A stretch of 64,000 nucleotides of DNA. It comes from JAABTH01 sp964390725. Lineage in GTDB: Bacteria; Bacillota; Dethiobacteria; DTU022. Shown here piece by piece: positions 17,345 through 26,142 of the stretch. The translations under genes were made by a program, and so were the position numbers. The notes under the pieces were generated by a model. It saw only the letters and a program-made list of their open reading frames with translations, ran no database searches and was not told the origin of the DNA. Where the stretch lies: NCBI GenBank assembly GCA_964390725.1, contig CAYMIW010000014.1:4970-68969 (forward strand). The letters run 5' to 3'. How positions within the stretch are numbered: position 1 is the stretch's first letter; each line of letters opens with the position of its first letter.

Positions 17345-19755
17345 TAGGAGATCACCTGCTGCACAGTACGGCCAATGATTTCATCCTGTACATCCCTGCC
17401 CAGCTCTACAAAATAAGCTGTATAACCAGCTACTCTAACCAACAATCCCTTGTAGTGCTCAGGATCTTTTTGTGCCTTTATCAAGGTCTGCTGATCAATT
17501 ACATTAAACTGGACATGGTAAACACCCAGGCTGCAGAGACTTTTCAAAAGCGCCATCATCTGCATTATCCCATTTTCCGTATTGAGCATGGAAGGTTCAA
17601 CTTTCATGTTTAATAATGTACCCTGGACAAAACGACCATGAGGAATGTGAGCGACAGACTTGATGACTGCACTAGGTCCGTTCATATCGCTCCCACCACT
17701 GGGGCTTACTCCGTCAGCAAGAGGCTGCCAGGCTTCTCTTCCAGAGGGGAGAGCTCCTACCTCCAAGCCAAAAGGAGTATTACCGGAAACGGGCAGTATC
17801 CCGGGAGTCATTTTTCCGAACTTACTTTTATACTTTTCTATTTCGTCGGCAATGTAGGAAAAGATATCACCGGCAATTTGATCAACATAGAAGTTATCGT
17901 TGCCATACTTGGGCGCTTTAAGGCATAGTTTGTGCACTTTATCATAACCTTCAAAATTATTTTCAAGAGCTCTTAACAGCTCAGCCATAGAAAGTTCTTC
18001 TGTATCATAGATTAAATATTTTACAGCTGCCAGACTGTTGATCAAATCTGCAACACCGATCAGTATAATACCATTCCCTACATTGTATTTCGCTCCGCCC
18101 CAGGCATAATCAAGTGCATTATCAATGCATTCCTTAAATGTTAATGATAGTGACGGAACCGGCCGGTTCAGACCAATTTCATCAATAACATGGCTGCCTG
18201 CAACAACCGCTTTCACTGCATAAGCAATATGAGCCTTTACCGCTTCTAAAAAGCTGTCATATGTTTGAAAGGATTCCGGGTTGCCTGTCCGGATTGATAT
18301 CGAAAGGTTGCTCTTTCTGCATTTCCCATCCAGGAGGGCAAATTCCACCATGCTGCCCAGGTTTATATCTGCCAGGGCTGTGTACTGTCTAAGTCGTCCT
18401 TCAAGATTAGTTTCAACACAACCACATGGATTCCAGTCATAAGCTTCCTGTAAGGGGATTCCTTTGTTCATAACCATCATTATGCCTAGATCGTCATTAT
18501 GAAATGCCGGAAAACCGGTTCCCAGGCTAATCAGTTCCACTATTTTTCGTAAAAAGGCATTCGGATTTTTCGATAAGCTGTATCGAACAGAAAGTGAAGG
18601 CTGGTACAGCTTAACATCCATGGTGGCTTGCAAAATCATGTAGGATAAATCATTAACTGCGTCCCTGCCATTCTGATCAACTCCACCTACACATACATTC
18701 TGAAACATAGGGTATCCTGCCGCGAATTCGGCTGTTTGGGCATCCTGGAACAGACAAGGTTCGCTGAATTTTACCCAGAGGCAGTTTAGTAGCTCCTGGG
18801 CTTTTTCAGGAGTTATTCTTTTTGCATCCAGATCAGTTTTCAGGAAAGGCCAAAGATATTGATCCATGCGGCCCGGGTTATAGCTGGCAGCATTCTGCTC
18901 CATAAATATAAAAGTCTGGTAAAAATAAAGTGACTGTAAAGCTTCGCGGAAGGTCCTGGCCGGTCCGGCAGGTACCTGCCTGCAGACCGAGGCAATTTCC
19001 AACAGCTCTTTTCTGCGCTCGGCGTCTTTTTCAGTAGCAGCCTGTCTTTCAGCCTCCGCCGAGTAACGCTCGGCCAACCTGGTCATACCGTCAGCTACAA
19101 TAAGTAAAGCTTCCAGGTAGCATTTCTTTTCATAATCTCCGGCCCTGGAAATATCAAGCCTCGCCTTTCTATCCTTAACCCTGGAAACTATACCGACCAG
19201 CCCTTCATTGATAAGCCATTTATAACCGGCAGTTGTTTCTCCCCAACCGCGAACAGCCTTGCGGTTAATATATACTACCCCGTTATCCCTCAGAACCCGC
19301 GTTTCCTCGGGGATCTGGGCTAACCATTCTTCATAATTTGAACGTCCTTTCCAGTAAGGACGGATTTCATTCTCAAATAGTTCACGATCATCTGTTTTTA
19401 GAGAAAAAGGGTCATATTTCCTGGTATTAATTGTGTCAAGTTCGCTGTCAAGAACTGACCAACAGGAATCTGCACAGAGGATGCCACCCCTGATTTTACT
19501 TCCTGAACAACCAACAATCAGCTCTTTATCCCAGATAACAACTTTCTTTTCGTAACACTGTTTCCGAAAGGCATTTGCTTTACGAATAACCAGTGGCTGA
19601 CCTTCAGCTTCTTTGAAACCCTCGGTCAGAAGACGGGCATTTTCTAAATCCATCTCCGGGGTAGTATTCAATACTCTCTGTTTTAAAAAGTTAACCCTTT
19701 CCATATAGGCAGGTTCAACAGTTCTTTCAGCGCCAGCCTGTTTCATTTGAGGCAT
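17344..19755 (-). CDS. Glycyl radical enzyme, dehydratase-type, substrate unknown
   Basis: An 803-residue glycyl radical enzyme. The C-terminal radical loop is RVAGYTAYF (Gly777) and the active-site loop is PCGCVETN, placing the thiyl cysteine at about C446 and a Glu at 448. A Cys-x-Glu pair is the mark of eliminating members (glycerol/propanediol dehydratase, choline lyase, HypD), unlike the Cys-Cys of pyruvate formate-lyase. An extra Cys sits at 444. It differs clearly from the HypD-like protein at 20807-23188 in the substrate region (no RAPGHT block). Its own activase follows, and divergent transcription sets it back to back with the second pair. Possible substrates include other hydroxyproline isomers or N-methylated forms, but I cannot decide this from sequence. 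Confidence 0.85.
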   Translation of the reverse strand: MPQMKQAGAERTVEPAYMERVNFLKQRVLNTTPEMDLENARLLTEGFKEAEGQPLVIRKANAFRKQCYEKKVVIWDKELIVGCSGSKIRGGILCADSCWSVLDSELDTINTRKYDPFSLKTDDRELFENEIRPYWKGRSNYEEWLAQIPEETRVLRDNGVVYINRKAVRGWGETTAGYKWLINEGLVGIVSRVKDRKARLDISRAGDYEKKCYLEALLIVADGMTRLAERYSAEAERQAATEKDAERRKELLEIASVCRQVPAGPARTFREALQSLYFYQTFIFMEQNAASYNPGRMDQYLWPFLKTDLDAKRITPEKAQELLNCLWVKFSEPCLFQDAQTAEFAAGYPMFQNVCVGGVDQNGRDAVNDLSYMILQATMDVKLYQPSLSVRYSLSKNPNAFLRKIVELISLGTGFPAFHNDDLGIMMVMNKGIPLQEAYDWNPCGCVETNLEGRLRQYTALADINLGSMVEFALLDGKCRKSNLSISIRTGNPESFQTYDSFLEAVKAHIAYAVKAVVAGSHVIDEIGLNRPVPSLSLTFKECIDNALDYAWGGAKYNVGNGIILIGVADLINSLAAVKYLIYDTEELSMAELLRALENNFEGYDKVHKLCLKAPKYGNDNFYVDQIAGDIFSYIADEIEKYKSKFGKMTPGILPVSGNTPFGLEVGALPSGREAWQPLADGVSPSGGSDMNGPSAVIKSVAHIPHGRFVQGTLLNMKVEPSMLNTENGIMQMMALLKSLCSLGVYHVQFNVIDQQTLIKAQKDPEHYKGLLVRVAGYTAYFVELGRDVQDEIIGRTVQQVIS

Positions 19756-19859
19756 ATTGATCCCTCCAAACTGCTTAAAAATACCGTTATTATGTCTTTT
19801 ATTATAGCATAAGGAAATCGTACATCATATTTTTAATACTAACAACTGGTCTTAAAATT

Positions 19860-19868
19860 TGCTATAAT
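19860..19868 (+). promoter_or_regulatory. Putative extended -10 promoter for the HypE/HypD-like pair
   Basis: TTTGCTATAAT supplies TGn plus a consensus TATAAT, 29 bases before the activase ATG. A convincing -35 is not visible. It lies in the 141-base divergent region between the two glycyl radical systems. Confidence 0.5.
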
Positions 19869-19896
19869 TAATTTGAACAATTTATTAGGAGAATCT

Positions 19897-20814
19897 ATGA
19901 CAACAGGGAATATATTTAATATCCAAAAGTTTTCACTGCATGATGGTCCCGGTATAAGAACCACCGTTTTTTTTAAAGGTTGCCCGCTAAAATGTCCCTG
20001 GTGCCAGAACCCTGAAGGAGTAAACTCCAGCCAGGTTCTATTCAGGCATAACCGACGTTGTCTTGGTTGTAAAACCTGCCTGGGTTGCTGCCCCCGGGAA
20101 GCTATAACTTTAAAAGCAAATGGACCGCGGATAGACCGAAACTTATGTGATCTTTGCTTTATCTGCGTAGAAAACTGTCCGGCGGGAGTTTATGAAGCAG
20201 CAGGGAAGGCTGTTACCGTGGCCGAAGTTATCAAAGAAATATCCAAGGACCTGATTATTTATGAAGAATCGGGGGGAGGAGTAACTTTTTCAGGCGGTGA
20301 ACCATTTTTACAGCCTGAATTTCTTCTTGAACTGCTAAAAGGTATTAAACAAATAGGTATCCACACCGCTATTGAAACATGCGGCCATACTTCATGGGAA
20401 AACATAAAACAAACACTGAACTATACAGATCTTTACATATATGATTTAAAGCTGCTCGATCCATTGAAGTGTATAAAGTACCTGGGGGTATCCGGAGAAA
20501 TAATTCTTGATAATCTAAGTGCTCTTGCAGAATCAAATGCTGCTATTCAGGTCCGTATTCCGGTTGTTCCGGGAATAACCGATGATTTTAACAATATCGA
20601 GCTAATCAGTAAGTTACTATCCGACTGCGGAATTGAAACAGCAGAACTAATTCCCTATCATAACCTGGCTATCGCTAAATACAGGGACCTTGATCTTGAA
20701 TATAAACTTAGTAATCTTAGTAAACCGCAACCGGAAAGCTATGAACGTTTTAAGAAGATTTTTGTCCAGGCCGGATTAAAAATAACCTGTGAGGTAGAAG
20801 CGAAAAATGAATGA
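19897..20814 (+). CDS. Glycyl radical enzyme activating protein, HypE-like
   Basis: Radical SAM activase for the HypD-like enzyme that follows. It has LHDGPGIRTTVFFKGCPLKCPWC with CxxxCxxC at about residues 30-37 from the chosen start, two ferredoxin-type motifs (CLGCKTCLGCC and CDLCFICVENC) and the SGGEPF block. The ATG at 19897 has AGGAG five bases upstream; an in-frame TTG 24 bases earlier lacks this spacing. At about 305 residues it is normal for this class. It overlaps the next gene by eight bases. Similar to, but clearly distinct from, the activase at 16382-17344, suggesting each serves its neighbour. Confidence 0.88.
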   Translation: MTTGNIFNIQKFSLHDGPGIRTTVFFKGCPLKCPWCQNPEGVNSSQVLFRHNRRCLGCKTCLGCCPREAITLKANGPRIDRNLCDLCFICVENCPAGVYEAAGKAVTVAEVIKEISKDLIIYEESGGGVTFSGGEPFLQPEFLLELLKGIKQIGIHTAIETCGHTSWENIKQTLNYTDLYIYDLKLLDPLKCIKYLGVSGEIILDNLSALAESNAAIQVRIPVVPGITDDFNNIELISKLLSDCGIETAELIPYHNLAIAKYRDLDLEYKLSNLSKPQPESYERFKKIFVQAGLKITCEVEAKNE

Positions 20815-23188
20815 GACAGCACGTGGTTATAATCAAAGAGTAAGGTCTTTACGTAATGAAAGTGAAACAACACCACCCTCAATTTCTGTTGAACGTGCGC
20901 AAATAGTTACTAACGCCTACAAGAAATATTTGGGGACGGTCAGTATTCCTGTACTCAGGGCGCTGGTTTTCAAAGAGCTGATGGAGAAAAAGACAATTTA
21001 TATCGGCAAAGGCGAATTAATTATCGGTGAACGTGGAACAAAACCCCAGGCTACACCAACTTACCCTGAATTATGCTGCCATACCCTTGAAGATCTTGAT
21101 TTGATTGACAGCCGGGACAAAATATCTTTTACCGTTAGTGAAGAGGTAAAAAATATACAGCAGAAAGAAATTATTCCTTACTGGAATAACCGCTCGATGC
21201 GACAGGTGATTTTCAGTAATATGAGTCAAGAATGGCATGACTGTTACACCGCCGGTATTTTTACCGAATTTATGGAGCAGCGCGCTCCTGGACACACTGT
21301 GGGCGGCAATAGTATTTATCAAAAAGGCATGAAGAATTTAATCAACCTGGCTGATAAAGGGATTAATAGCTTGGATTATAAAAACGATCCCAACGCACTG
21401 ACAAAAAAAGAACAGCTCAGGGCAATGCGTATTTGTGCCGAAGCGCTTATCTCCTATGCGGAGCGTCACGCAGAAAAGGCTGAAGCCATGGCTACTGCAG
21501 AAAATAACATACAGAGAAAAGAGGAACTGCTGCAGATTGCTTCTATATGCAGGCATGTACCTGCCAATTCACCCCGCAACTTTTGGGAAGCCCTGCAACA
21601 CTATTGGTTTATTCACCTGGGTGTTATTACAGAGCTGAATACCTGGGATTCTTTTTGCCCCGGCAGACTGGATCAGCATTTAAACCCCTTTTACCGGGCA
21701 GGAATAGAGGAAGGTACACTTGACAATGACCAGGCCAGGGAACTGCTGGAATGCTTCTGGATCAAATTCAACAACCAGCCGGCCCCGCCCAAAGTTGGCG
21801 TTACCCTGAAGGAGAGCGGTACCTACACAGATTTCTGCAATATTAACCTGGGAGGTTTAACAGCAGATGGTAAGGATGGAGTAAATGATGTAACTTACCT
21901 TTTGCTTGAAGTAATTGACGAAATGCGCCTGCTCCAACCGAGCACAAACATACAGGTCAGCAAAAAAAGCCCTGATCTTTTTATTAAGGAAGCCGGCAAG
22001 GTTATTAGAGAAGGCTGGGGCCAGCCTTCTGTGTTTAATGCCGATGCAGTAGTACAGGAACTGCTGGCCCAGGGAAAAACACTTACTGATGCCCGGCAGG
22101 GAGGAACCAGCGGCTGCGTTGAAACAGGAGCCTTTGGCAGAGAAAGTTATATTCTGACCGGTTACTTTAACCTGACCAAGGTGCTGGAAATCGCCCTTAA
22201 TCGCGGTGTGGATCCGGCCAGCGGCAAGCGTCTTGGTCCGGACACGGGCGACCCGTTATCATTTAAAACATTTGATGATTTAATTGAAGCTTATAAACAA
22301 CAGCTGGAATACTTTATCGAGATTAAAATTAATGGCAATCAGCTTATTGAAAAGCTGTATGCCGAGAATATGCCTGCCCCGTTTCTTTCTTTAATCATTG
22401 ATGACTGCCTGGAAAATGCCCGGGACTACAATGCCGGAGGAGCTCGTTATAATTCAAACTATATCCAGGGTGTTGGTATCGGTTCTCTGACTGACAGTTT
22501 TACCGCTCTGAAAAAATATGTTTTTGAAGAGAGTCGTTTCAGCATCAGGGATTTTCTTGATGCGCTGGCAAACAATTATACCGGTAAAGAAAGCATGCGG
22601 CAGATCCTTTTACGCAGCAGCCATCGTTATGGAAATGATGATGATGATGCTGATAATGTGATGCAGCAGCTCTTTTCAATATTCCATGATCTGGTAGAGG
22701 GCAGAAAAAGTGTGCGGGGAGCAACCTATCACATCAACATGCTACCAACCACCTGCCATGTCTATTTCGGATCGGTTATTGGAGCTACACCCGACGGCAG
22801 GTTGGCTGGAATGCCCTTGTCAGAGGGTATTTCTCCAGTTCAGGGAGCAGATGTTAACGGACCAACCGCGGTTATCAAGTCAGCCTCTAAAATGGACCAG
22901 CTCAAAACCGGGGGTACTCTTTTAAACATGAAATTTTCTCCCGGGGTGCTATCCGGTCACAAAGGGCTGCTTAATCTTGTTCACCTGGTGAGAGCTTACT
23001 TCCGCATGGACGGCCATCATATTCAGTTCAACGTTGTCAATGCCCAAACACTCAGAGAAGCACGCCTTAAACCAGAACTACACCGAAATCTTATTGTCAG
23101 GGTTGCCGGTTACAGCGATTATTTCAACAATTTAAGTGAGCAGTTGCAGGATGAAATAATTGCCCGCACTGAGCACAGTGGTTTTTAA
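20807..23188 (+). CDS. hypD: Trans-4-hydroxy-L-proline dehydratase-like glycyl radical enzyme
   Basis: Predicted to dehydrate trans-4-hydroxy-L-proline to pyrroline-5-carboxylate through a protein radical. The 793-residue length is close to that of characterised clostridial HypD. The active loop GTSGCVETGAFG places the thiyl Cys at 437 and catalytic Glu at 439, very near the published C434/E436 of Clostridioides difficile HypD. The EQRAPGHTVGG segment (about 158-168) supplies a histidine expected at the substrate site. The glycyl loop is RVAGYSDYF (Gly768). ProC at 33718-34530 could reduce the product to proline. The residue comparison is from memory of the family, so other hydroxyproline isomers remain possible. 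Confidence 0.85.
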   Translation: MNETARGYNQRVRSLRNESETTPPSISVERAQIVTNAYKKYLGTVSIPVLRALVFKELMEKKTIYIGKGELIIGERGTKPQATPTYPELCCHTLEDLDLIDSRDKISFTVSEEVKNIQQKEIIPYWNNRSMRQVIFSNMSQEWHDCYTAGIFTEFMEQRAPGHTVGGNSIYQKGMKNLINLADKGINSLDYKNDPNALTKKEQLRAMRICAEALISYAERHAEKAEAMATAENNIQRKEELLQIASICRHVPANSPRNFWEALQHYWFIHLGVITELNTWDSFCPGRLDQHLNPFYRAGIEEGTLDNDQARELLECFWIKFNNQPAPPKVGVTLKESGTYTDFCNINLGGLTADGKDGVNDVTYLLLEVIDEMRLLQPSTNIQVSKKSPDLFIKEAGKVIREGWGQPSVFNADAVVQELLAQGKTLTDARQGGTSGCVETGAFGRESYILTGYFNLTKVLEIALNRGVDPASGKRLGPDTGDPLSFKTFDDLIEAYKQQLEYFIEIKINGNQLIEKLYAENMPAPFLSLIIDDCLENARDYNAGGARYNSNYIQGVGIGSLTDSFTALKKYVFEESRFSIRDFLDALANNYTGKESMRQILLRSSHRYGNDDDDADNVMQQLFSIFHDLVEGRKSVRGATYHINMLPTTCHVYFGSVIGATPDGRLAGMPLSEGISPVQGADVNGPTAVIKSASKMDQLKTGGTLLNMKFSPGVLSGHKGLLNLVHLVRAYFRMDGHHIQFNVVNAQTLREARLKPELHRNLIVRVAGYSDYFNNLSEQLQDEIIARTEHSGF

Positions 23189-23201
23189 CTGCTGTCTTTG
23201 G

Positions 23202-23230
23202 TTGACAGCTAACCGTAAATAGAATAAAAT
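23202..23230 (+). promoter_or_regulatory. Promoter of tRNA-Trp
   Basis: TTGACA, a 17-base spacer and TAAAAT. The expected start is about five bases before the mature tRNA 5' end, matching a short, strongly expressed stable-RNA unit. Confidence 0.8.
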
Positions 23231-23241
23231 ATTTTTGGCGA

Positions 23242-23317
23242 AGGGGAGTAGCTCAACTGGCAGAGCAGCGGTCTCCAAAACCGCAGGCTGCGGGTTCAAG
23301 TCCTGTCTCCCCTGCCA
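23242..23317 (+). tRNA. tRNA-Trp (anticodon CCA)
   Basis: A 76-base cloverleaf with acceptor AGGGGAG paired to CTCCCCT, D arm AGCTCAACTGGCAGAGC, anticodon arm GCGGT/ACCGC around a seven-base loop with CCA at 34-36, T arm GCGGG TTCAAGT CCTGT, and an encoded 3' CCA. It has its own promoter and is followed at once by a strong terminator. Confidence 0.96.
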
Positions 23318-23324
23318 TAAAAAT

Positions 23325-23377
23325 GAAACAAGATGCTGCTGTTAAATTGCAGCATCTTGTTTCAATATGTTTTTTTG
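23325..23377 (+). terminator. Rho-independent terminator of tRNA-Trp
   Basis: Perfect 15-bp stem (GAAACAAGATGCTGC and its complement) with a seven- to nine-base loop and a run of seven Ts shortly after. It ends just before the Shine-Dalgarno of the next gene, so that gene needs read-through or a start of its own. Confidence 0.9.
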
Positions 23378-23392
23378 GAAGGGGCTCACCAA

Positions 23393-24418
23393 ATGCCCAG
23401 GCAGTCACTTTTGAATGAGCTGCAGAACAATGCTCCCCACGATTTACAGGGACATCCAGCCCTGGCTAATGCTGCCGATCTACTTGAAATAATCAATGGA
23501 AGTTTACTTTCCGAATCAGCTGAGTCACTTTATAGTTTGGCTGAACGAATCCGGATCAATACCCTGAAAGATGCCGACGATTTATACGGAATTACAGATG
23601 AAGTTGATGTAAAACTTCAAGATCTTGTAGCAAGTGATTATCTTGTTACCTGCATCGCCTCCTGGGTTAAGCAGATCAGGGAAGAACTGTTTGGTGCTCC
23701 TGAACCTCCATTTGAAAATGATCTTGAAAATGCTATTCGCTGGGTGGAAACAACTGCCATGACAGACGATCCCGGCAGTAAGGGAATAGATAGAAATAAA
23801 ACTACGGAAACCATTATTCCAAATTCCACAGACCTTAAATTTTTAAAACGTAACATATTTCTTCCAGAAAACAACACTATAAAAACTGTCTGGGTTCAAC
23901 CTGGAACGCTTCTTCATTCCGTAAGCCGAAAGATTGAAATTATATCCTCGGCAACAGGTTTTAAACCTCACGCCGTAACAGTTTATTTGCTTACGGGTTT
24001 GGAACCTATATTGTTAAGAATAGTTGTTACAGTTAAAGCAGGGCGGGCTTTGCTGCCTACCGAACCGACAGACATGAATGATAATCGAATGGCTAAACGA
24101 AGACTGCTTAAGAGAAGCCTGTGTATTGAACTGCACAGCGCAGATATATCACCGGCAGAGCTGAAAAATATATATGAAAGATACCGCTCCGAGTTAAAAA
24201 TCAGAAAAACAAAAACCCTCAGTGATGAACAGGTCAGGTTATTTTACCTGGTTAGAAAAGAAGGAGGCCCTCCGGCCCAGGGATCAAAAGCATTTTGGAA
24301 TAAAATCAGGGAAACATGGAATGCCAATCCCAAAAATAAGCCATATAAATCGTGGGAAGGCATTTACCAGCGTTATAAAATTGTTGAAAGAAAGATGGAC
24401 AACCTGTTTATTAAATAA
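23393..24418 (+). CDS. Hypothetical protein with C-terminal helical domain
   Basis: I do not recognise this 341-residue protein. The ATG at 23393 has GGAAGGGG eight bases upstream; a longer open frame would begin inside the terminator and is rejected. The N-terminal 110 residues are Leu/Glu/Asp-rich and helical in appearance. The middle (about 155-240) looks like an alpha/beta domain with repeated hydrophobic strands (TVYLLTGLEPILLRIVVTV). The last 75 residues are basic and rich in Trp, Tyr and Lys (KAFWNKIRETWN, KSWEGIYQRYK), reminiscent of a DNA-binding helical domain seen in some phage or regulatory proteins, but no motif is decisive. No signal peptide or membrane helix. It lies 19 bases before rocD and is probably co-transcribed with it. 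Confidence 0.6.
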   Translation: MPRQSLLNELQNNAPHDLQGHPALANAADLLEIINGSLLSESAESLYSLAERIRINTLKDADDLYGITDEVDVKLQDLVASDYLVTCIASWVKQIREELFGAPEPPFENDLENAIRWVETTAMTDDPGSKGIDRNKTTETIIPNSTDLKFLKRNIFLPENNTIKTVWVQPGTLLHSVSRKIEIISSATGFKPHAVTVYLLTGLEPILLRIVVTVKAGRALLPTEPTDMNDNRMAKRRLLKRSLCIELHSADISPAELKNIYERYRSELKIRKTKTLSDEQVRLFYLVRKEGGPPAQGSKAFWNKIRETWNANPKNKPYKSWEGIYQRYKIVERKMDNLFIK

Positions 24419-24437
24419 TCTAAACGAGGTGCAGAAG

Positions 24438-25634
24438 ATGAAATCGACAAAAGAGTTATTGGAGCTGAATGTAAAGTACGGTGCCAGAAACTACCTGCCT
24501 CTCCCTGTAGTCCTGGTTGACGGCAAAGGAGCATGGGTAACTGATCCAGAAGGAAACCGATACATGGACATGCTCAGTGCATATTCAGCCATGAATTTCG
24601 GTCACTGTCACCCTAAAATAGTTGCTGCTTTAAAAAAGCAGGCAGAAAAAATAACTTTAACCTCAAGAGCTTTTAATAATGACCAGCTCGGAGATTTTTG
24701 CAAAAAACTATCGCTTTTAACCGGAAAAGAAATGGTCTTGCCAATGAATACGGGATCCGAAGCTGTTGAAACAGCAATCAAGGCTGTACGCCGCTGGGCT
24801 TATCGTACTAAGAATATCCCAGAGGATAAAGCTGAAATAATCACCTGTAAAGGAAATTTTCACGGCCGGACAGTTACCATTGTTTCCTTCAGCTCTGATC
24901 AATCCTATCGTGACGGGTTTGGTCCTTTTACCCCGGGCTTCAAAGCTATCGAATACGGTAACATTGATGCCCTGAGGGATGCAATAAATCCCCATACTGC
25001 CGGCTTGTTGATTGAGCCAATCCAGGGAGAAGGCGGTATAATCATACCTCGTGAAGGGTTTATTAAAGAAGCTTACCAACTATGTCATGATAATAACGTG
25101 GTTTTTATGGCTGATGAAATTCAAACTGGGTTTGGAAGGACCGGAAAATTGTTTGCCTGCGACTGGGAGGAAGTCATTCCCGATGTTTATATACTCGGCA
25201 AAGCGCTTGGTGGAGGTATAATGCCTATATCTGCAGTTACCGCTTCCGAAGAAATACTCGGTGTATTTGAGCCGGGATCACACGGCTCTACCTTCGGTGG
25301 CAACCCCCTGGCCTGTGCCGTTGCATTAACAGCACTTGAAGTATTGGAAGAAGAACAGCTGGTTGAAAAATCAAATCAGCTCGGTAAATACCTGGTAGAT
25401 GAACTGAAACAAATAACCAACCCTGATATAGTTGAAATCAGGGGTAAGGGATTAATGATTGGCATTGAACTTAAAGGCAAGGCCAGACCTTATTGCGAAA
25501 AGTTAATGGTAAAAGGTATCCTGGCCAAGGAAACCCATGAAAACATCATACGCCTGGCTCCACCACTGGTTGTAAGTAAAGACGACCTGGACTGGGCAAT
25601 CGATATAATCAGAAATATATTTAACGAAAATTAA
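24438..25634 (+). CDS. rocD: Ornithine aminotransferase (class III PLP aminotransferase)
   Basis: Class III aminotransferase, 398 residues, closest in pattern to RocD, which converts ornithine plus 2-oxoglutarate to glutamate semialdehyde (in equilibrium with P5C). Visible blocks are YMDMLSAYSAMNFGHCHP (about 35-52), the NTGSEAVETAIK cofactor-binding segment, GNFHGRT, the ADEIQTGFGRTG motif and the PLP lysine in LGKALGGG. GAGGTGCAG precedes ATG 24438; an earlier in-frame ATG lies within the upstream gene. Ornithine/P5C chemistry fits HypD and ProC in the window. Acetylornithine or GABA aminotransferases are alternatives. Confidence 0.86.
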   Translation: MKSTKELLELNVKYGARNYLPLPVVLVDGKGAWVTDPEGNRYMDMLSAYSAMNFGHCHPKIVAALKKQAEKITLTSRAFNNDQLGDFCKKLSLLTGKEMVLPMNTGSEAVETAIKAVRRWAYRTKNIPEDKAEIITCKGNFHGRTVTIVSFSSDQSYRDGFGPFTPGFKAIEYGNIDALRDAINPHTAGLLIEPIQGEGGIIIPREGFIKEAYQLCHDNNVVFMADEIQTGFGRTGKLFACDWEEVIPDVYILGKALGGGIMPISAVTASEEILGVFEPGSHGSTFGGNPLACAVALTALEVLEEEQLVEKSNQLGKYLVDELKQITNPDIVEIRGKGLMIGIELKGKARPYCEKLMVKGILAKETHENIIRLAPPLVVSKDDLDWAIDIIRNIFNEN

Positions 25635-25657
25635 TCATTTTTAATATAAAAAAAGTA

Positions 25658-25686
25658 TTGACAAATCAATTAATGTGATCAATAAT
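25658..25686 (+). promoter_or_regulatory. Strong promoter for the structured RNA
   Basis: TTGACA, exactly 17 bases, then AATAAT. Counting seven bases after the -10 puts the start at about 25693, the first base of the terminal stem of the RNA described next. Confidence 0.78.
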
Positions 25687-25692
25687 CTTTTT

Positions 25693-25984
25693 ACCAGGTT
25701 CCGAGAGACTGGATAGCAAGCCGGTCCGGGTCGAAGGGGCACAATCGTAACGGGGAAGGTCTAACCTGAGCCGTATACCGAGAACCCCATAAAACCAGGT
25801 CACTGAAAGAGACGGTTAATGAAAGGCCGCCAGGCCGGGATTTACCGGAATTCTCAGGACGGATCATAAAGTAGCTTTCCGGAGGTTGAGGGAAGGCCAT
25901 CCAAAGGTGGTGGCGGAAGCTCAGCTGCAGATGGTAAAGTGAAGAAGATGCGACGGTAGGTTAGAAGGCCTGTTGGAACCTGGT
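25693..25984 (+). ncRNA. Structured noncoding RNA of about 292 nt, family unassigned
   Basis: The region between rocD and the NuoEF gene has no credible reading frame (one minus-strand frame of 69 codons lacks a ribosome site). Its first ten bases, ACCAGGTTCC, pair perfectly with its last ten, GGAACCTGGT, and a consensus promoter starts at that stem. Inside are several local helices: GGGG/CCCC around 25752-25788 enclosing GGT/ACC, GGCC/GGCC near 25826-25837, CCGG/CCGG near 25836-25849, GCCA/TGGC near 25896-25914, plus purine-rich joining sequence (GAAGG, GGGAAGG). It is more GC-rich than the flanking spacer. I do not see the RNase P, tmRNA, SRP, 6S or T-box signatures. It could be a known large RNA class I fail to recognise. 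Downstream, GTTCTT/AAGAAC around 25994-26013 is only a weak terminator. Confidence 0.72.
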
Positions 25985-26044
25985 TTATTTATGTTCTTTT
26001 CGTTATAAGAACTATTCCCCTTTTAAACTAAGCTGCCAGTTTCA

Positions 26045-26074
26045 TTGACACTTTAAAAACCCCGGTGATATAAT
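26045..26074 (+). promoter_or_regulatory. Promoter for the NuoEF-flavoprotein operon
   Basis: TTGACA, 18-base spacer and TATAAT, giving a start near 26081 and a 62-base leader before the ATG at 26143. It is separate from the promoter of the upstream RNA. Confidence 0.78.
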
Positions 26075-26142
26075 TTATACGTTACATGTTCGTTAATATA
26101 CTGTTTCATATTATTAAATAACATAACTTTGAAGGATATCTT

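Noticed and set aside
23333..23392. Longer N-terminus for the unknown protein at 23393
   Set aside because: The added codons fall in the tRNA-Trp terminator hairpin, and the ribosome site sits directly before 23393.
25765..25820. Possible group II intron domain V (GAGCCGTAT string)
   Set aside because: The short match is followed by the wrong spacing and no GAAA-capped 34-nt hairpin; there is no reverse transcriptase gene and no intron boundary.
25691..25900. Minus-strand open frame of 69 codons inside the structured RNA region
   Set aside because: No ribosome site, and it lies across a region with paired stems and a plus-strand promoter; it is better explained as an RNA gene.
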